Origin: Dentipellis sp. KUC8613
Taxonomy: Eukaryota; Basidiomycota; Agaricomycetes; Russulales; Hericiaceae
DNA: 64,000 nucleotides
Direction: 5' to 3'
NCBI GenBank assembly: GCA_002286715.1
Contig: NSJX01000008.1
Span: forward strand, 521,630 to 585,629
The notes beneath the pieces are model-generated. The model worked only from the letters and a program-made list of their open reading frames with translations. It was not told the origin of the DNA and did not search any database. This document shows, in pieces, positions 37,901-49,153 of this stretch. Position numbers and translations under genes: made by a program. The stretch's first letter is position 1. Every line of letters starts with the position of its first letter.

Positions 37901-40900
37901 GCATTTCCACCTGCACAATGTTTTCGACTAATGCGTTGCGTAGGCATCCCTCGGCCAGCAGGCAATATTCGGTGTTCCCAAGGAAACTCTGGATGTTGTG
38001 GTTCACAAAGACGCTTGCCAGACTGCGAATGCGGTCCTTGTAGCTCGGTATCCTCTGGGCGCCGAAGCTGGTCCCGAATGGCCGCGGGGAGTCTGGAAAG
38101 AGGTGGAACCTATTCATGCCCGTTCCGTCTTCCGCTCGCTATCCTGGCTCGTCGAGCGCGTCAAGAACATCGAGGGAGGCTTCTTCGACTGGCAGGAAGT
38201 CGCTCTCCCAGATGATCATTCGAACTGCGAACGATGCGCCCCACAGCCTCCCTCGTTGCGATGGGTGATGGAGAAGTCGAAGATCGTTCCGCGTGAGGAT
38301 AGCGTTCAAGCCGGGGAGTACGAACGCCGTCTGAAGCGACGGCCCGCGCCATTTGTGACGCAGCTCAAGCTCGACAAAGACGGAACCGGCATCGTTCGCA
38401 TCGGCATGAACGTCCCGTCCTTGATTCATCGTGCTCTCTCCCGCCTTCCTACCAATCGCAAGACGACGCCTGTCCTCACATGGCGTCTGGACACTGATTT
38501 CCAGCCTCTCGCGAAGCTGATCCTGCCCAAGTTCTCGCTCAAGAGCAATCGGCAGGATCCGGAGCATGACCAGCCTCCCAATTTCTCCAAGTTTCCGCTT
38601 CGACCGGAGCAGCTGCGGTCGCTAGACTGGATGATCAAGCAAGAGGATCCCGAGGCCCAACCTTTCGTCGAGGAGGAGATTTCAGAGGCCATGCTGGAGC
38701 CTCTCGGATGGCGAGTCGAAGGTCGTGCTCAGAAGCCTGTCCACGTTCGCGGCGGTGTCCTCGCTGACGAAGTTGGTTATGGAAAGACCGCAATCACACT
38801 GGGTCTCATTGACTGCACGCGGAAGGCCGTTGCCAAGGAGGTGCAAGCGAAGAAGGACATGCCTGGAAAGATTCACGTCAAGGCGTCGTTGATCATTGTC
38901 CCCCCTCATCTTACGCGCCAGTGGAAGTCTGAGATCACAAAATTCATCGACGAGGATTACCGGGTTGTTGCGCTTACGACTGCTGCTAACTTGAATTCTC
39001 TCACCATCAAGGAGGTCATCAATGCCGATGTCATTATCGTAGCAGCCACCCTATTCAAGAGCCAGGCTTATCTCGAAAACCTGGAGGCGTTTGCTGCCCG
39101 TGGATCTATCCCGCGTAGCGAGGGTCGATACTTCAACGTGCGCTTGGATGCGAGTCTTGAAGGTCTCCGCGAGCAAGTCGACCGCCTTCGAGATGAAGGT
39201 GGACCAGCCGTTATGCAAGCCATCAAAGCCGCGAGGAAGAAAGGTGCATTCAATTTCACTGTATCATATTTCGGTCACATGTTGACCTTGTGAAACAGAT
39301 CAGGAAGCAGCTAAAGAGGCCCTTCGGCCATCGAAGCGGATCAGAGGTATCACTGGTGAGGCGTCCCCTGTCGAACCAGCGGAACCGGAAGAAAAGCCTG
39401 TGGTCAAAGTCGACACCAACCGCAAGACCTCCCAGAAATTCAGCCATGTGGAAGTCGAGCACATCGCCGCCGTCTACAAGAAAGCGTCGAAGTCCAATGG
39501 GCCGTCGCGGTCTTCCTCTGTTGGTCAAGCGGCATCCTCAGACCAGGATTCGGAGCCGATCCGTCCTCGCAAACGGAAGGCGTCTTCTGCGACTATCTAC
39601 GTTGACAGTGATGACAGTGATGGCTCGACCAAGAAGAGCAAGCGCCCGGCGAAACGGCAGAATACTTCCAGTCGCTCCGCCTCCCCCGACTACGTTCCTT
39701 CGGGAGACGATTCCGACGATGCGGTGGAGGACGATACCAGTGACGGTGACGCCAGTGTCATCGAGATCTCCGAAGACGACTCGGACTCAGAGTCCCACAG
39801 CAAGAAGACTAAAGGGAAGGCCAAGGCCCAACCGAAAGCAAAGAAGCCTGTGGCAAAGCGCGGCAAGAAGTCAGACACCGATGATCCCATGGATGTGGAT
39901 GATGCTGGTTCCACCTCGGCAGCGTCTTCAGCAGCTTCTGGCACATCAAAGAAGCGCAAGCGTGTTGAAGAGAAGGAGAAGAAGGAGAAGCCCTTCAGGG
40001 AGGCCAAGGACCCCTGGAAGCTGGACACAGACGCTAAGAAGAAGTGGAAGGATATGAAAGCGCCGCCGCTCGAGATGTTCCATTTCGCCCGGAAGGTCGT
40101 CGACGAGTACACCTATCTCGATGGTCTAGTGCATGCGTCTGTCACGCGTTTGACCGCTGACCGCCACTGGGTTCTGTCCGGCACCCCGCCCGTTCATAAT
40201 TTCGCCGCTGTGAAGACCATCGCTGCGTTCTTGGATGTTCACCTGGGCATCGACGACGACGGTGAAGGAAAGAAAAAGCGCAAAGATCAGACTGATGCCG
40301 AACACTTCCACTCGTTCCGTGAGACCCACAGTCTTGATTGGCACGCCCATCGCCACGAAGTCGGGCAGGCATTCCTCGATCGTTTCGTTCGCCAAGTAGG
40401 AGTTGTGTTTTTCTTTCATCGTTTTGGTCGCTGACGAGCGTTCAGAACATCGCCGAAATTGACGAGATCCCATGGGAGGACAAGATCGAGAAGGTCATCT
40501 TGCCTGCTGCTGAGCGCGCCATTTACCTCGAGCTCGAGCATCACCTGCGCGCTTTGGACATGACCATCAAGCGAGGGAAGAAGACCGAGAGCGATCGCGA
40601 GAAGCGCCTGGCCATTTCGCTTGGTGAGAGTCGGTAAGCCAAGTTGCTTTTTCTGAATTTGGCGCCTCGATAACTCATGCATCGTCTTAGAACTGCCGAG
40701 GAGGCCTTGCTCAAGCGTTGCTCCCATTTCGAGCTAGACACTTCGGACAAGGAAAACGCCATGAAGGCCTGCGAGATCATTGTCCAGGAGCGCACGAACC
40801 AACTTGAAGAGAACAAGAAGGAACTCCTCGAGTGTCTGCGAGAAGCCATTGCCAAGGAACAGGCCATCGGTCGCACGGACACCGAGTCGCTCTTCCAAGA

Positions 40901-41944
40901 GTATGTGCGTGTCTGCCGGACAGAAGGCGTTGGCGACAAGGACGCGAACGACGTGATCCGCGACCTACTGACTGAGGCTGGCTCCACGGAATCGGCAAAG
41001 TCGAAGAAGACTGGCGCGAGCAAGGTCAGCGAGATGAAGGCCAACAAGAAAGGCAAGGGCACGAAGCTGGAGGACCTCATTTGGGAGCACCGCGAACAGA
41101 CCCATCACATCCGTCGCCTCACGAAGGAGCTGGTCGGCCGTCTGCGCTCGCTCCGGTACTTTACCGTCGTGCGTGATCTGCAGAAGCAGAACCGCGAGCC
41201 GCCGGTGATCTCGTGTCCGCGGTGTGAGCGGGAGAAGGTTCCCCTGGACGAGATTGCGGTGCTGTCGTCGTGTGGACACACTGGCTGCCTCACGTGCGTG
41301 AAGGCGTGCGCGGACAATGAGGAGTGCGTGTACGCCGCGTCGGGCGGGTGCAAGGCTGCCGCACGGGTTCTGAACATCGTGAAAGGGAGCACGCTGGGTG
41401 TCGACGATGAGGAACGAGAAGGCCGGGGCAGGCACTTCGGGATGAAGCTGGAGACCGTGATTAAGATGGTCAAGTACGTCTTGTGCCCTTTATGTCCTCT
41501 TTCTGTTTTTCTGACCACCGCTCTAGGACTGGCCTTCCGAAGCAGGAGCGTGTCCTCCTCTTCGTCCAGTTCCCCGATCTCATGAAGAAGGTCGCTGAAG
41601 CGCTCACGGTTAACAAAGTCAGCTTCCTCGAGATCAAGGGCTCCGCAATCGCAAAGAGCAAGTCACTCGAGATGTTCCAGAACAATTCGAAGGAGCGTGT
41701 GCTGCTTCTGAACGTCATGGACGAGAGCGCGTCCGGCGCAAACCTGACATGCGCGAACCACGCGATCTTCCTCTCGCCACTGCTCACGCCGTCGAAGGAG
41801 ATCTATATTGCGAACGAGACGCAGGCAATTGGTCGTGTGAGGCGCTTTGGGCAGCGCAGTCTGGTGCACATCTGGCGGTTCTTGACGACTGATACGATTG
41901 ACATGGAGATTTATGAGGATAGGTCGGGCATTAGGATGACCTAA
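34927..41944 (+). CDS. DNMT5/Rad8-type DNA cytosine methyltransferase fused to SNF2 ATPase and RING
   Basis: In fungi DNMT5 maintains CG methylation using ATP. Nine exons with short introns (the first 35487-35542) give about 2,190 aa. N-terminus: PIP-like QPTLNSLW (12-19) and an acidic run. Methyltransferase motifs: I TMCSGTESP (121-129), IV GTSCVDYSN with catalytic Cys210, VI ILENV, VIII TRQRGY, X LAGNAMSTTVVG. A Cys-rich zinc site follows (LCECEG, CADCGWTSCIKCGG). The SNF2 part has Walker A LADEVGYGKT, Ia LIIVPPHLTRQWKSE, II VVDEYTYL, III LSGTP, V ESASGANLTC and VI QAIGRVRRFGQ. A ~200-residue charged insert sits between Ia and II, and a RING (CPRCE, CGHTGCLTC) between the ATPase lobes. No chromodomain is seen, unlike Cryptococcus Dnmt5. 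All core residues look intact. The family call is strong; DNMT5 versus Rad8 subclass is less certain. Confidence 0.92.
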
Positions 41945-42237
41945 AGACTTTGCCCATAAGGCACTATGTTTCCTACGCTATATCTGTTGTACATCTACTG
42001 AAGTCGGCTGCATTATTGATTTTGTTTGAATGCTATGCTTTCACGTGAACTGTTGTTTCGCTACACGGGCTCGCACCAAGGAAATACGCGTAGCGGGATA
42101 GAACAATTTCCATTGGAATAAATAGCAAAGTGTAAGCTACAGCAAGGAAGCGAAGCCGCAATAAAAAGAGTACATGATATAACATACAAGTCCACACCAC
42201 GGTAGTAACGGCTCGTCAGCTAATCACTGCCGGACCA

Positions 42238-42725
42238 TCATTTGTTTGACATTTGGTATCCAGTCGTGTCAAGGATCTGTTTCCCGCATATTGCACATAA
42301 GCCCTTCTTGAAGGCGCATCCTTGAGACATCATAAGCACTCTGTAATGACAGCTACAGTCGACCGTAACTCACCATGACAGTATTTCGCCCTATTCTGCG
42401 TGACTGTTGACTTACAGTCTTTGCATTTATTGGCGTACGGCTGTGATAGATACGGCAGGTCAGCTGGAGGTTCTAAGCCGCAGAACAGACAATGCGCACC
42501 TGGAATCTACTACTACTCGAGCTGCTGCCGCTTGGGCGACCTGGACGGCCTATCAGCTTGTTCTCACCAATCTTTCTCGACCCGTCCTTGATGCTCGCGG
42601 ATGTGGACGTGAACGGGTCAGGAGCAGCTACTTTGGAAAGTTTCTACATGGCGAACGGCTGATTAGAGAGTAGACACAATTGTGGCAGGATAAAAACTCA
42701 CCTTTTCACACTTCTTGCAAACCAT
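42238..42725 (-). CDS. CRIPT-family cysteine-rich small protein
   Basis: CRIPT is a small conserved eukaryotic protein that binds PDZ domains in animals and is also found with the minor spliceosome. Four exons (42725-42702, 42643-42500, 42440-42374, 42320-42238) encode 105 aa. Because none exceeds 48 codons, the gene is easy to miss. The N-terminus MVCKKCEKKLSKV, the block KDGSRKIGENKL, then C-x2-C pairs in NKCKDCK, a Cys in AKYCHGCAFKKG and CAICGKQILDTTGYQMSNK all follow the family order and length (about 100 aa). The four Cys pairs suggest bound zinc. A Ser-rich run (residues about 45-52) is locally expanded. It converges on the methyltransferase gene, with about 290 bp between stops. Confidence 0.93.
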
Positions 42726-43063
42726 GGTGAAGCGTGCTGGAGAAGGGTGGTGGTCGGAGACAACGTTAATACAGGCTTATACAGCACTGCAGCCAGGCGG
42801 CAAGTCAGCTCCGTGTAACCCGCTGACTCAGCCGCGCCCTAACCTGAATATCGGGTCATCTGAACTCCGCGACGATGATGCCGAGCTCGGCAGACCGCGT
42901 CAGTCAACTCGTGATCCCCTCTCCTTGCTCTCTCCGATATTTCAAAACGCCATCATTGTACTGATGTCGGCACAGATGACCGCCCCCTTCGAACCGTCAC
43001 TGTTTCGCACCATAGGTCTGTACCACCACCACAGCTAAACCCATTTTCCAACGAAACAGCGGT

Positions 43064-44067
43064 ATGGCATCTTTGGCGGCATCTAACGTGGCGGCGGCAG
43101 CGAAGTACAAGAACCCAGTTGCCGTGTTCGTTGGTGGGACGTCAGGCATTGGGCAGGGCATGGCCGAGTCCCTAAATTGCCAAACGAAGGGAAACGCTCA
43201 CATCGTGCTCGTGGGCCGCAATAAGGACGCGGCTGAGGCCATCATCTCTAAGATGAGGGCGGCGAATGAAGGTCCCAGGTGAGTCTTCGCTTGAGGATCC
43301 TCACATGACGCTGCTCCTGCGTCGACTCTGACGTGCTTTGATAGCACTGGCTCGTACGAATTTGTACATTGCGATGTGTCCTCGCTGCCAAACATCAAGC
43401 CCGCGGCAGCGACGATCGTGTCGAAGCATCCCAAGATCGATTTCCTCATCTTGACGGCAGGATATGCGTCCCCCGCGAAAGAAAAGACCGCTGACGGTCT
43501 CGACAAGGCAATGGTCATGCACTGCTGGAGTAGATGGCTGTTTATCCATGAACTGCTCCCTTCGCTTCGCGCTGCGAAAGAGGCCGGCGAGGATGTCAAG
43601 GTCCTGTCTGTCTATGCTGCTGGGTTGGTGGGCTGGGGGAGACCCCCAGCCATAGCCAACGACCTCATGACTGAAGTTAGTCTTATATTTTTATGGTTCG
43701 TCGAAGCTTCTTGTATTCACGTGGAATTTTCCAGGAATACGCGATTCGCAACCCAGGCATAGTCTTTGCCCATGCCACCCCCGGCTCTGTTAACACCAAT
43801 ATACTCAAATCATCTGACTCATTAGTATCCCGCGCCCTGTCATATGTGATGCCCTTTTTGAGCGTCACTCAAGACGAGTGCGCGGAGAACCTCTGGGGTG
43901 GACTCTACCGCACCACGGCCAGCACTGGGTCGGGCGATATCCCGGGTGCACATCGCATGGGGAGGAAGGGTCAGGACGTTGGTATGATAGCATACGGTGG
44001 TTCGCCGGAGAAGCGCAAGAAGGCTTGGGAGGAGGCTGTAAAGGTCACGGACACAACAGAGAATTGA
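43064..44067 (+). CDS. Short-chain dehydrogenase/reductase-like protein, active-site segment missing
   Basis: SDRs are NAD(P)-dependent Rossmann oxidoreductases. Three exons (first 43064-43278; last starting after the intron that follows TE near 43674) give about 288 aa. The cofactor loop GGTSGIGQG, LVGRNKDAAE, an acidic HCDVSS, and LILTAGYASPA fit an NAD(P)-binding fold. The later AHATPGSVNTNIL matches the family's P-G segment. After the Ser strand (VLSVYAAGL), relatives I know continue through a loop containing Y-x3-K into NDLM-EEFA. Here the sequence jumps within about 12 residues (VGWGRPPAIA) to NDLMTE|EYAIRNPGI, so no Y-x3-K dyad is present. This is not explained by an intron of normal length. 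It may be inactive, use another residue, or be a decaying copy; the reading frame is otherwise intact. Confidence 0.78.
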
Positions 44068-44310
44068 AGTTTGGAGCGCCCGAGTTTTCAGTCTAGCGCT
44101 GTAGTATTGGCGGATTAGTAGATAGTCTCGCTGGGATTCTCAAGCGTTTAGTTCAGTGATATTCCTCAATGCTTAAATAAGGGCTTTTGCACCAGCGACG
44201 ATGGTTGAAAGATAAAAAAACAACGAACAGGAACAAGCCGGTCGATGTACTGTAGGAAAGGCTAATTGCAGCAGTAAGAAGGGCATTCAGCCCAAACTCG
44301 ATACGTATTG
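44068..44310. other. Convergent 3' spacer
   Basis: A short AT-rich gap between the SDR-like stop codon and the stop codon of the third P450. Only 3' UTR-type sequence is seen. Confidence 0.6.
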
Positions 44311-46493
44311 TCATTGGGATAACATAAAATCGCAATCTCTCCTCCGCACAATGCGACAATTGAAAGGCACCGGATGTCTGTACAAAATCTGCATCAGCCA
44401 GTATCCTCCATCTCGTCACTGTCCGAGTGAAATAGTATACCTAGTTGCTGCTTCAGTAAACACTACAGGCGGAGGGCATTTCTTCCCGTCCACGATCTCC
44501 GGCAGGAATTCAAACAACGATATCATCTGTGCAACGGCCGTCCAGATCGTGTTATCCGCAACCCACATACCAGGACAGGGCCGGCGGCCAAAACCGAAGA
44601 TCACGTCTCCTGGGTGGGCAGGGACGCTGCCTCGATCAGTGCCGTCGATGAAGCGGTGCGGGAGGAACTCGCTTGGGCGAGGGCATGCATTGCACATTTC
44701 CCTACAGGCTTTATCAGGGGCGGGGAGATAATACAAATACTGCATAAGCTCACATGAGGTCTGTGATGACAATCGTGCCTTTCGGGATGAAGTAGCCATT
44801 GTAGATATCATCTTCCATCAGGGCATGCGGCAAACCATTTGGGAATGGGGATGACCATCTATGCGGCGAGGTGGAAAGGGAGTCCAAGCGTGTGAAAGGA
44901 GGATCATGCCTACCGATATAGCTCTTTTAACACGGCCTCGAAATACGGCAGGTCTGGACGGTCGTCGAGGGTGGGAAGCCGACCAGAAGGAATGAGAGCA
45001 TCAATTTCCTCTTGGGCCCTCTGTTGAACTTCGGGGTTGAGTACCATGGCCAGTACAAAAGAGGTCATGACTGCGACTGTCTGATAAAACAGGGGAAAGA
45101 AAAATTAGCCAAGCTTTCGTGAACAGAACTTCGATCTGACCGTCTCCTGCCCAGCTGTAAAGACATCAGTGGGATACGAAACTCTTACAGAAGCGGTTCA
45201 CGTCACCTGCATACAGTATACCAGCTATGCCGCAAATATCTTCCTCATCTTCCCTGCCGATGTCGTCTAAACCCCCTGCATTCATGATAGCATCGTGAAC
45301 GACCGATGGACCGGCGCTTCCGTCTCGCTTGGGCGGGAGGTTTCAGACCAACGAGCAGTAGGAGAAATCACTGCACTCACAATATTGTCTTTCGTAATTT
45401 CGTAAGGAGCCCGTTTTGCATGTTCCACTTGACGGCGCAGAGCTACGATGTCTCTCTTGAAACCAGAAAAAGGCGCCCATTCTGGATATAGCTTATAAAG
45501 CCACCTGCAACGAATTGTGAGACGTCAGTGGCACAAGATAGGAGTTGAAAATATATATTACCTCAATGACGGGAAGAAATCGACGATGGCGCCTTTCGCG
45601 AATGCTTCGCTAGCCTTTCTCGTCGCCTCGTTTGCTGCACGATGGGTGATCAGCTTCACTGACCACTCAAGTAGAGTGTTCCTATACCCGAGTCAACAAG
45701 GAAACGCCTTTCGGGAGATTCGATGTCGAGATCATATGCAATCCGAAAGACCGTTGATGCGGCGTATCTGCAAGTCGATAGTACATCGATGTCGGAGAGC
45801 GCACATTTGAGCAAATCGACTCACAGAAAAATGTGCTCTTCGAACTTCCTCGGGTTAGCAGCGATGGAGGACAGCAAGTGCACTGCCAGTTCGTTGTGTA
45901 GGTCGCCATATCTCCGCACAATGTTTGAATTTAGGTGGGCCTGGGAGATCCGCCTATGCTTCCTGAACAACGGCCCGTATCGCAAATTTGACATGGACCT
46001 GTCCCAGCCGCCTCTGAGTGCAATGCATTTTTTAGTCAAATAGGAAGAACTGTTGTTGTTGAAAGGCAGACTAACAGCTCTGTGAAAAGAACCATGGGAG
46101 GTCGGTCTGAATAGATGGCCCCGCGCTTTTCCAGCAGATCCACAGCCACGCTATAGTCCGTAATGAGAAGATTCCTCGTCCCGAGCACAGTAAACATAAC
46201 CATGCTTCCTAGTAGATGCATCTTAGCTACGTGCTTCGAGGAACGGATTATATGAACGAACCATATTCCCGACTCCACTTCGGAAAAAGGAGAGGAAACT
46301 GTTCCGCTTTGATTATTTCGAGCAAATTGCCGATGAACGGGTACCCTGGTGGCCCAGGCGGCATATTCGTCTTCTTGCGAGTCAATTGGCGATAACATTG
46401 CACAATCCCCAGCAAGGCCAGACATGAGACAGAAACAAGGCGGACAGAGGGACGACTGCCGAGTGGCAAAGCAGCTAGAGCGTCCAAAAGCAT
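44311..46493 (-). CDS. Cytochrome P450 monooxygenase, copy 3
   Basis: The third member of the same P450 group, 24 kb from the tandem pair. The anchor is VRLVSVSCLALLGIVQCY, the hinge MPPGPPGYPFIGNLLEI. The I-helix is split exactly as in the other two copies: AGILYA, then a 14-nt exon giving AGQET, then TVAVMTSFVLAMVLNPEVQ. The K-helix is LKELYR (E-x-x-R retained), the PERF-like block PSEFLPHRF, the heme loop FGFGRRPCPGMW, and the last exon RHPVPFNCRIVRRR stopping at 44311. It is more diverged than copies 1 and 2 are from each other, so it split earlier. The frame is intact. Membrane-bound ER oxidation is expected; substrate unknown. Confidence 0.92.
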
Positions 46494-47197
46494 TGAGAGC
46501 CGACCCAGGGTTCGAAGGAATGGGGGGTCACAGAGGCTAGGCGATCCTCATGTATTGATAACGGGACCCAACCCCTGCGAGAAGCAGAATCGAAGCTTCT
46601 GACATTGCGCTGGTGGTCTGATTTTTCGAGCGTCAAGCGAACAACGTAGTTGCTCCGCCCGATAAGCGGCTCGGTAAGCTTATTGGGCATGGGTCGAGCG
46701 GTACTTGGTAGCTGCGCCTGCTATAGGCCGCGTGCATACCGGCCGGCGCTGTATGTCATTGTCCGATATCCCAGGCTCGATCTGCGAGAAGACGGTCTTG
46801 TTGCTCTAGAGTGAAACTGGAATTGAGCTACGATATAAAGATGCTGTCGTACCAACATTGCTGGCAGATTCTGGACAATGAATTCTCGTCTTGACCATCA
46901 TTGTGCACATGAGAGCTGTGAACGAGTTGGGTGTATACATATACTAGAGCAGCGAGACGACGCCGGGCCGTTCAAGTTGCGGCGCGGCCCGGGAGACCGA
47001 TCATCTTATCTTATCTTACATGTCTGCTTTCCTCGGAAATAGGCGCCAGGACCGCAGTGCGCACTCTTGACAAGTATAGGCATCACATATATACTCAGAG
47101 GGCCATCACCGACGGTCATAAGCAGTCCAATCACGATGAAGCGTATGTAGAGCCATTAGTTCGTCGGGCTTATCTCTCGCTTTCACAGACGGCCGCG
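46494..47197. other. Divergent spacer, no gene recognised
   Basis: 700 bp between the start codons of P450 copy 3 and the conserved secreted protein. A frame open upstream of 47198 exists but lacks any resemblance to the family, so the interval is treated as promoter and 5' UTR sequence. Confidence 0.5.
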
Positions 47198-49057
47198 ATG
47201 AAGGTCGTGCCCTGCTCTCTCTGGCCTTCCCTGCAGCTAGCGCTGGTCTTTGCGGCCTTTGTTCAATCTTCATATATACATCAACCTACCGACCAGGCTT
47301 TGCTCTCGACGCATTCCGAGTTCGATGCGAATGCGGACGCGAGGCCGCACACCTCACCTGAAGAGAACTGGGATGTTCCCCCCGATCCAGATGGTACAGC
47401 AAACTACATATTTAACAGCGTCAGTTCAGCTATGATACGCTGGCCCATGACTCTATTCAAAAACGGTAGGTGTCTATGAACGAAGCTCTCTATCATACCA
47501 CCCTTACATGCGATAAGGCCACAGCATCACCGGCGCATCCATACCCACTGGCACCATCCTCTACCACGGCCGCCCGCATCGCGGCATCCCAACCAGACCC
47601 GAATGGCTAGCCTTCGACATCGAACACTCGTACATCTTCGGCCAGGAAGAATGCTACGTCTACACGTTTATCACCACGCGCCCGCTGCGCCTCGCGTACT
47701 TCGACGGCGTGAGCGCAGGCAAGCTGTTAACGGGCACCCTGGACACGCAGGACCTGCTCATCTGGGGACGCGCGAGGCCGGACAAGTGGCGAGAAGAGGG
47801 AGAGCGGATCACGAAGCTGTGCGAGTGGGGAAGACCGTTCGGCCTGGACGGGTTTGTGAGGATGGAGTTCCATTTGTGCGTCTTCATCTCTTCTATGGCT
47901 TCTCTGCCAGGGTTGAAGTGACCGGATGGGCTGCCAGTGAGCTCCTGCTGTGCGACTTCTCGCAAGGCTTGAAGGTCGTTTCTGTCGACAGCCTTATCCC
48001 GCTCATAGACGATGTGCCACGTGACCAGTCACGGCGGCGACAGTCCAGGGAGCTACGGACGGAGGACCAGCCTGCACATGTTGGACTTCTGCCACCACAA
48101 ATACCCCCTCCTGCGCCCGACGGTTGGCGGGGGTCTAGGTACGGGGACACGGCAGCCTACTTTGAGATTATGCACGCCGGCTCTTGGCATAACCACGCGC
48201 CCGGCGAAACACGCGTCCACGTCGACTACTCGCGTTTCGTCACCTTCTACGACGAATCCCTGACGAGCCTGGTCGCTGCGCGCCGGGGAGTGCCGCACCT
48301 CGACCACCGGATCGCGAATATATCGGCGCCCGACCTCGCACGAGCCAAAGAGGAGCTGTCGGAGGTGTTTGGGAGGGACGCGTCGGTGGTGGGAAGCGGC
48401 GTGGACTGGGCAAGCGTGACGCGAGTGATCATACAACGGTACAGCGCACGGCTGGACGTCCTCAAGCACATACTCGAGACGGAAGAGTTCCACAATGCCA
48501 CGGAGCAGGCGAGCCAGGTGCGCATGCAGCTCCTGATTGGTCTCGGTCCGTACATCACCACAGACGCGGTGCCCGCACCGGGCGCCTCGCCATCGGCCAA
48601 CACATCCTGGGCAGCGCCGATTGTGCACCACTGCTCGACGACGCTGGCTTCGCATGTTCCCGACGCTCTGCTCACGAGGCAGGAGCTGAGGATCCGCGAT
48701 GCAGTGGGGAGGACGCTGCGCGAGATATGCCGCGTGCTGACAAGAATGTGGGTCCGTGCGATCGCGATCGAGGAGGCGGACGAGAGCGAGGCGCGAGATG
48801 CGCTGCGGGGCTGGAGGATCGAGCTGAGCCAGCTTATGGCGTGGCTGGATTGGGCGGAGTGGGTGCGCTGCGAGCCTGCGTGTGGGCCTGATGTGAGTAC
48901 TTGCTTGCCGTTGAGACGGAGCCGGAAGCTGAAGGTTGAATAACATCGCTGTGCTTAGACCATCTGCCATCTTCCGACGTGGCCTTATGATATGGGAGAT
49001 GACCCCAATGATATGACCCCCCGCTGTGTGCGTCGGTACGCTCCTTATACGTGGTGA
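47198..49057 (+). CDS. Conserved fungal secreted/lumenal protein of unknown function
   Basis: Four exons (47198-47465, 47518-47875, 47938-48892, 48959-49057) encode 559 aa. A hydrophobic N-terminus (WPSLQLALVFAAFVQSS) looks like a signal peptide or anchor. The body matches a widespread fungal family without assigned function: FNSVSSAMIRWPMTLFKNGH, GTILYHGRPHRGIPTRPEWL, FDIEHSYIF, RPLRLAYFDGVSAGK, GTLDTQDLLIWG, LCEWGRPFGLDGFVRME and FELLLCDFSQG. The end reads GPDTICHLPTWPY and MTPRCVRRYAPYTW, with paired Cys suggesting disulfides. The second acceptor was set at 47937 because it restores the family segment FHFELLLCDF; an upstream acceptor would break it. I know no biochemical activity for this family and do not assign one. 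Confidence 0.85.
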
Positions 49058-49153
49058 GCGGATCGATGTGATTTGTCAATTTCATGATTTTTTGTGGAAT
49101 AAGTATACCTGTGCATCGCGTTATTATTTGTTCTACGTGTGGAGTTCATCGAC

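Noticed and set aside
46931..47197. Upstream extension of the secreted-protein frame
   Set aside because: The extra residues are Arg-rich without family similarity, whereas the ATG at 47198 places a signal-like segment at the N-terminus.
48053..48970. 305-codon minus-strand frame
   Set aside because: It is antisense to the conserved plus-strand protein and has no motif of its own.
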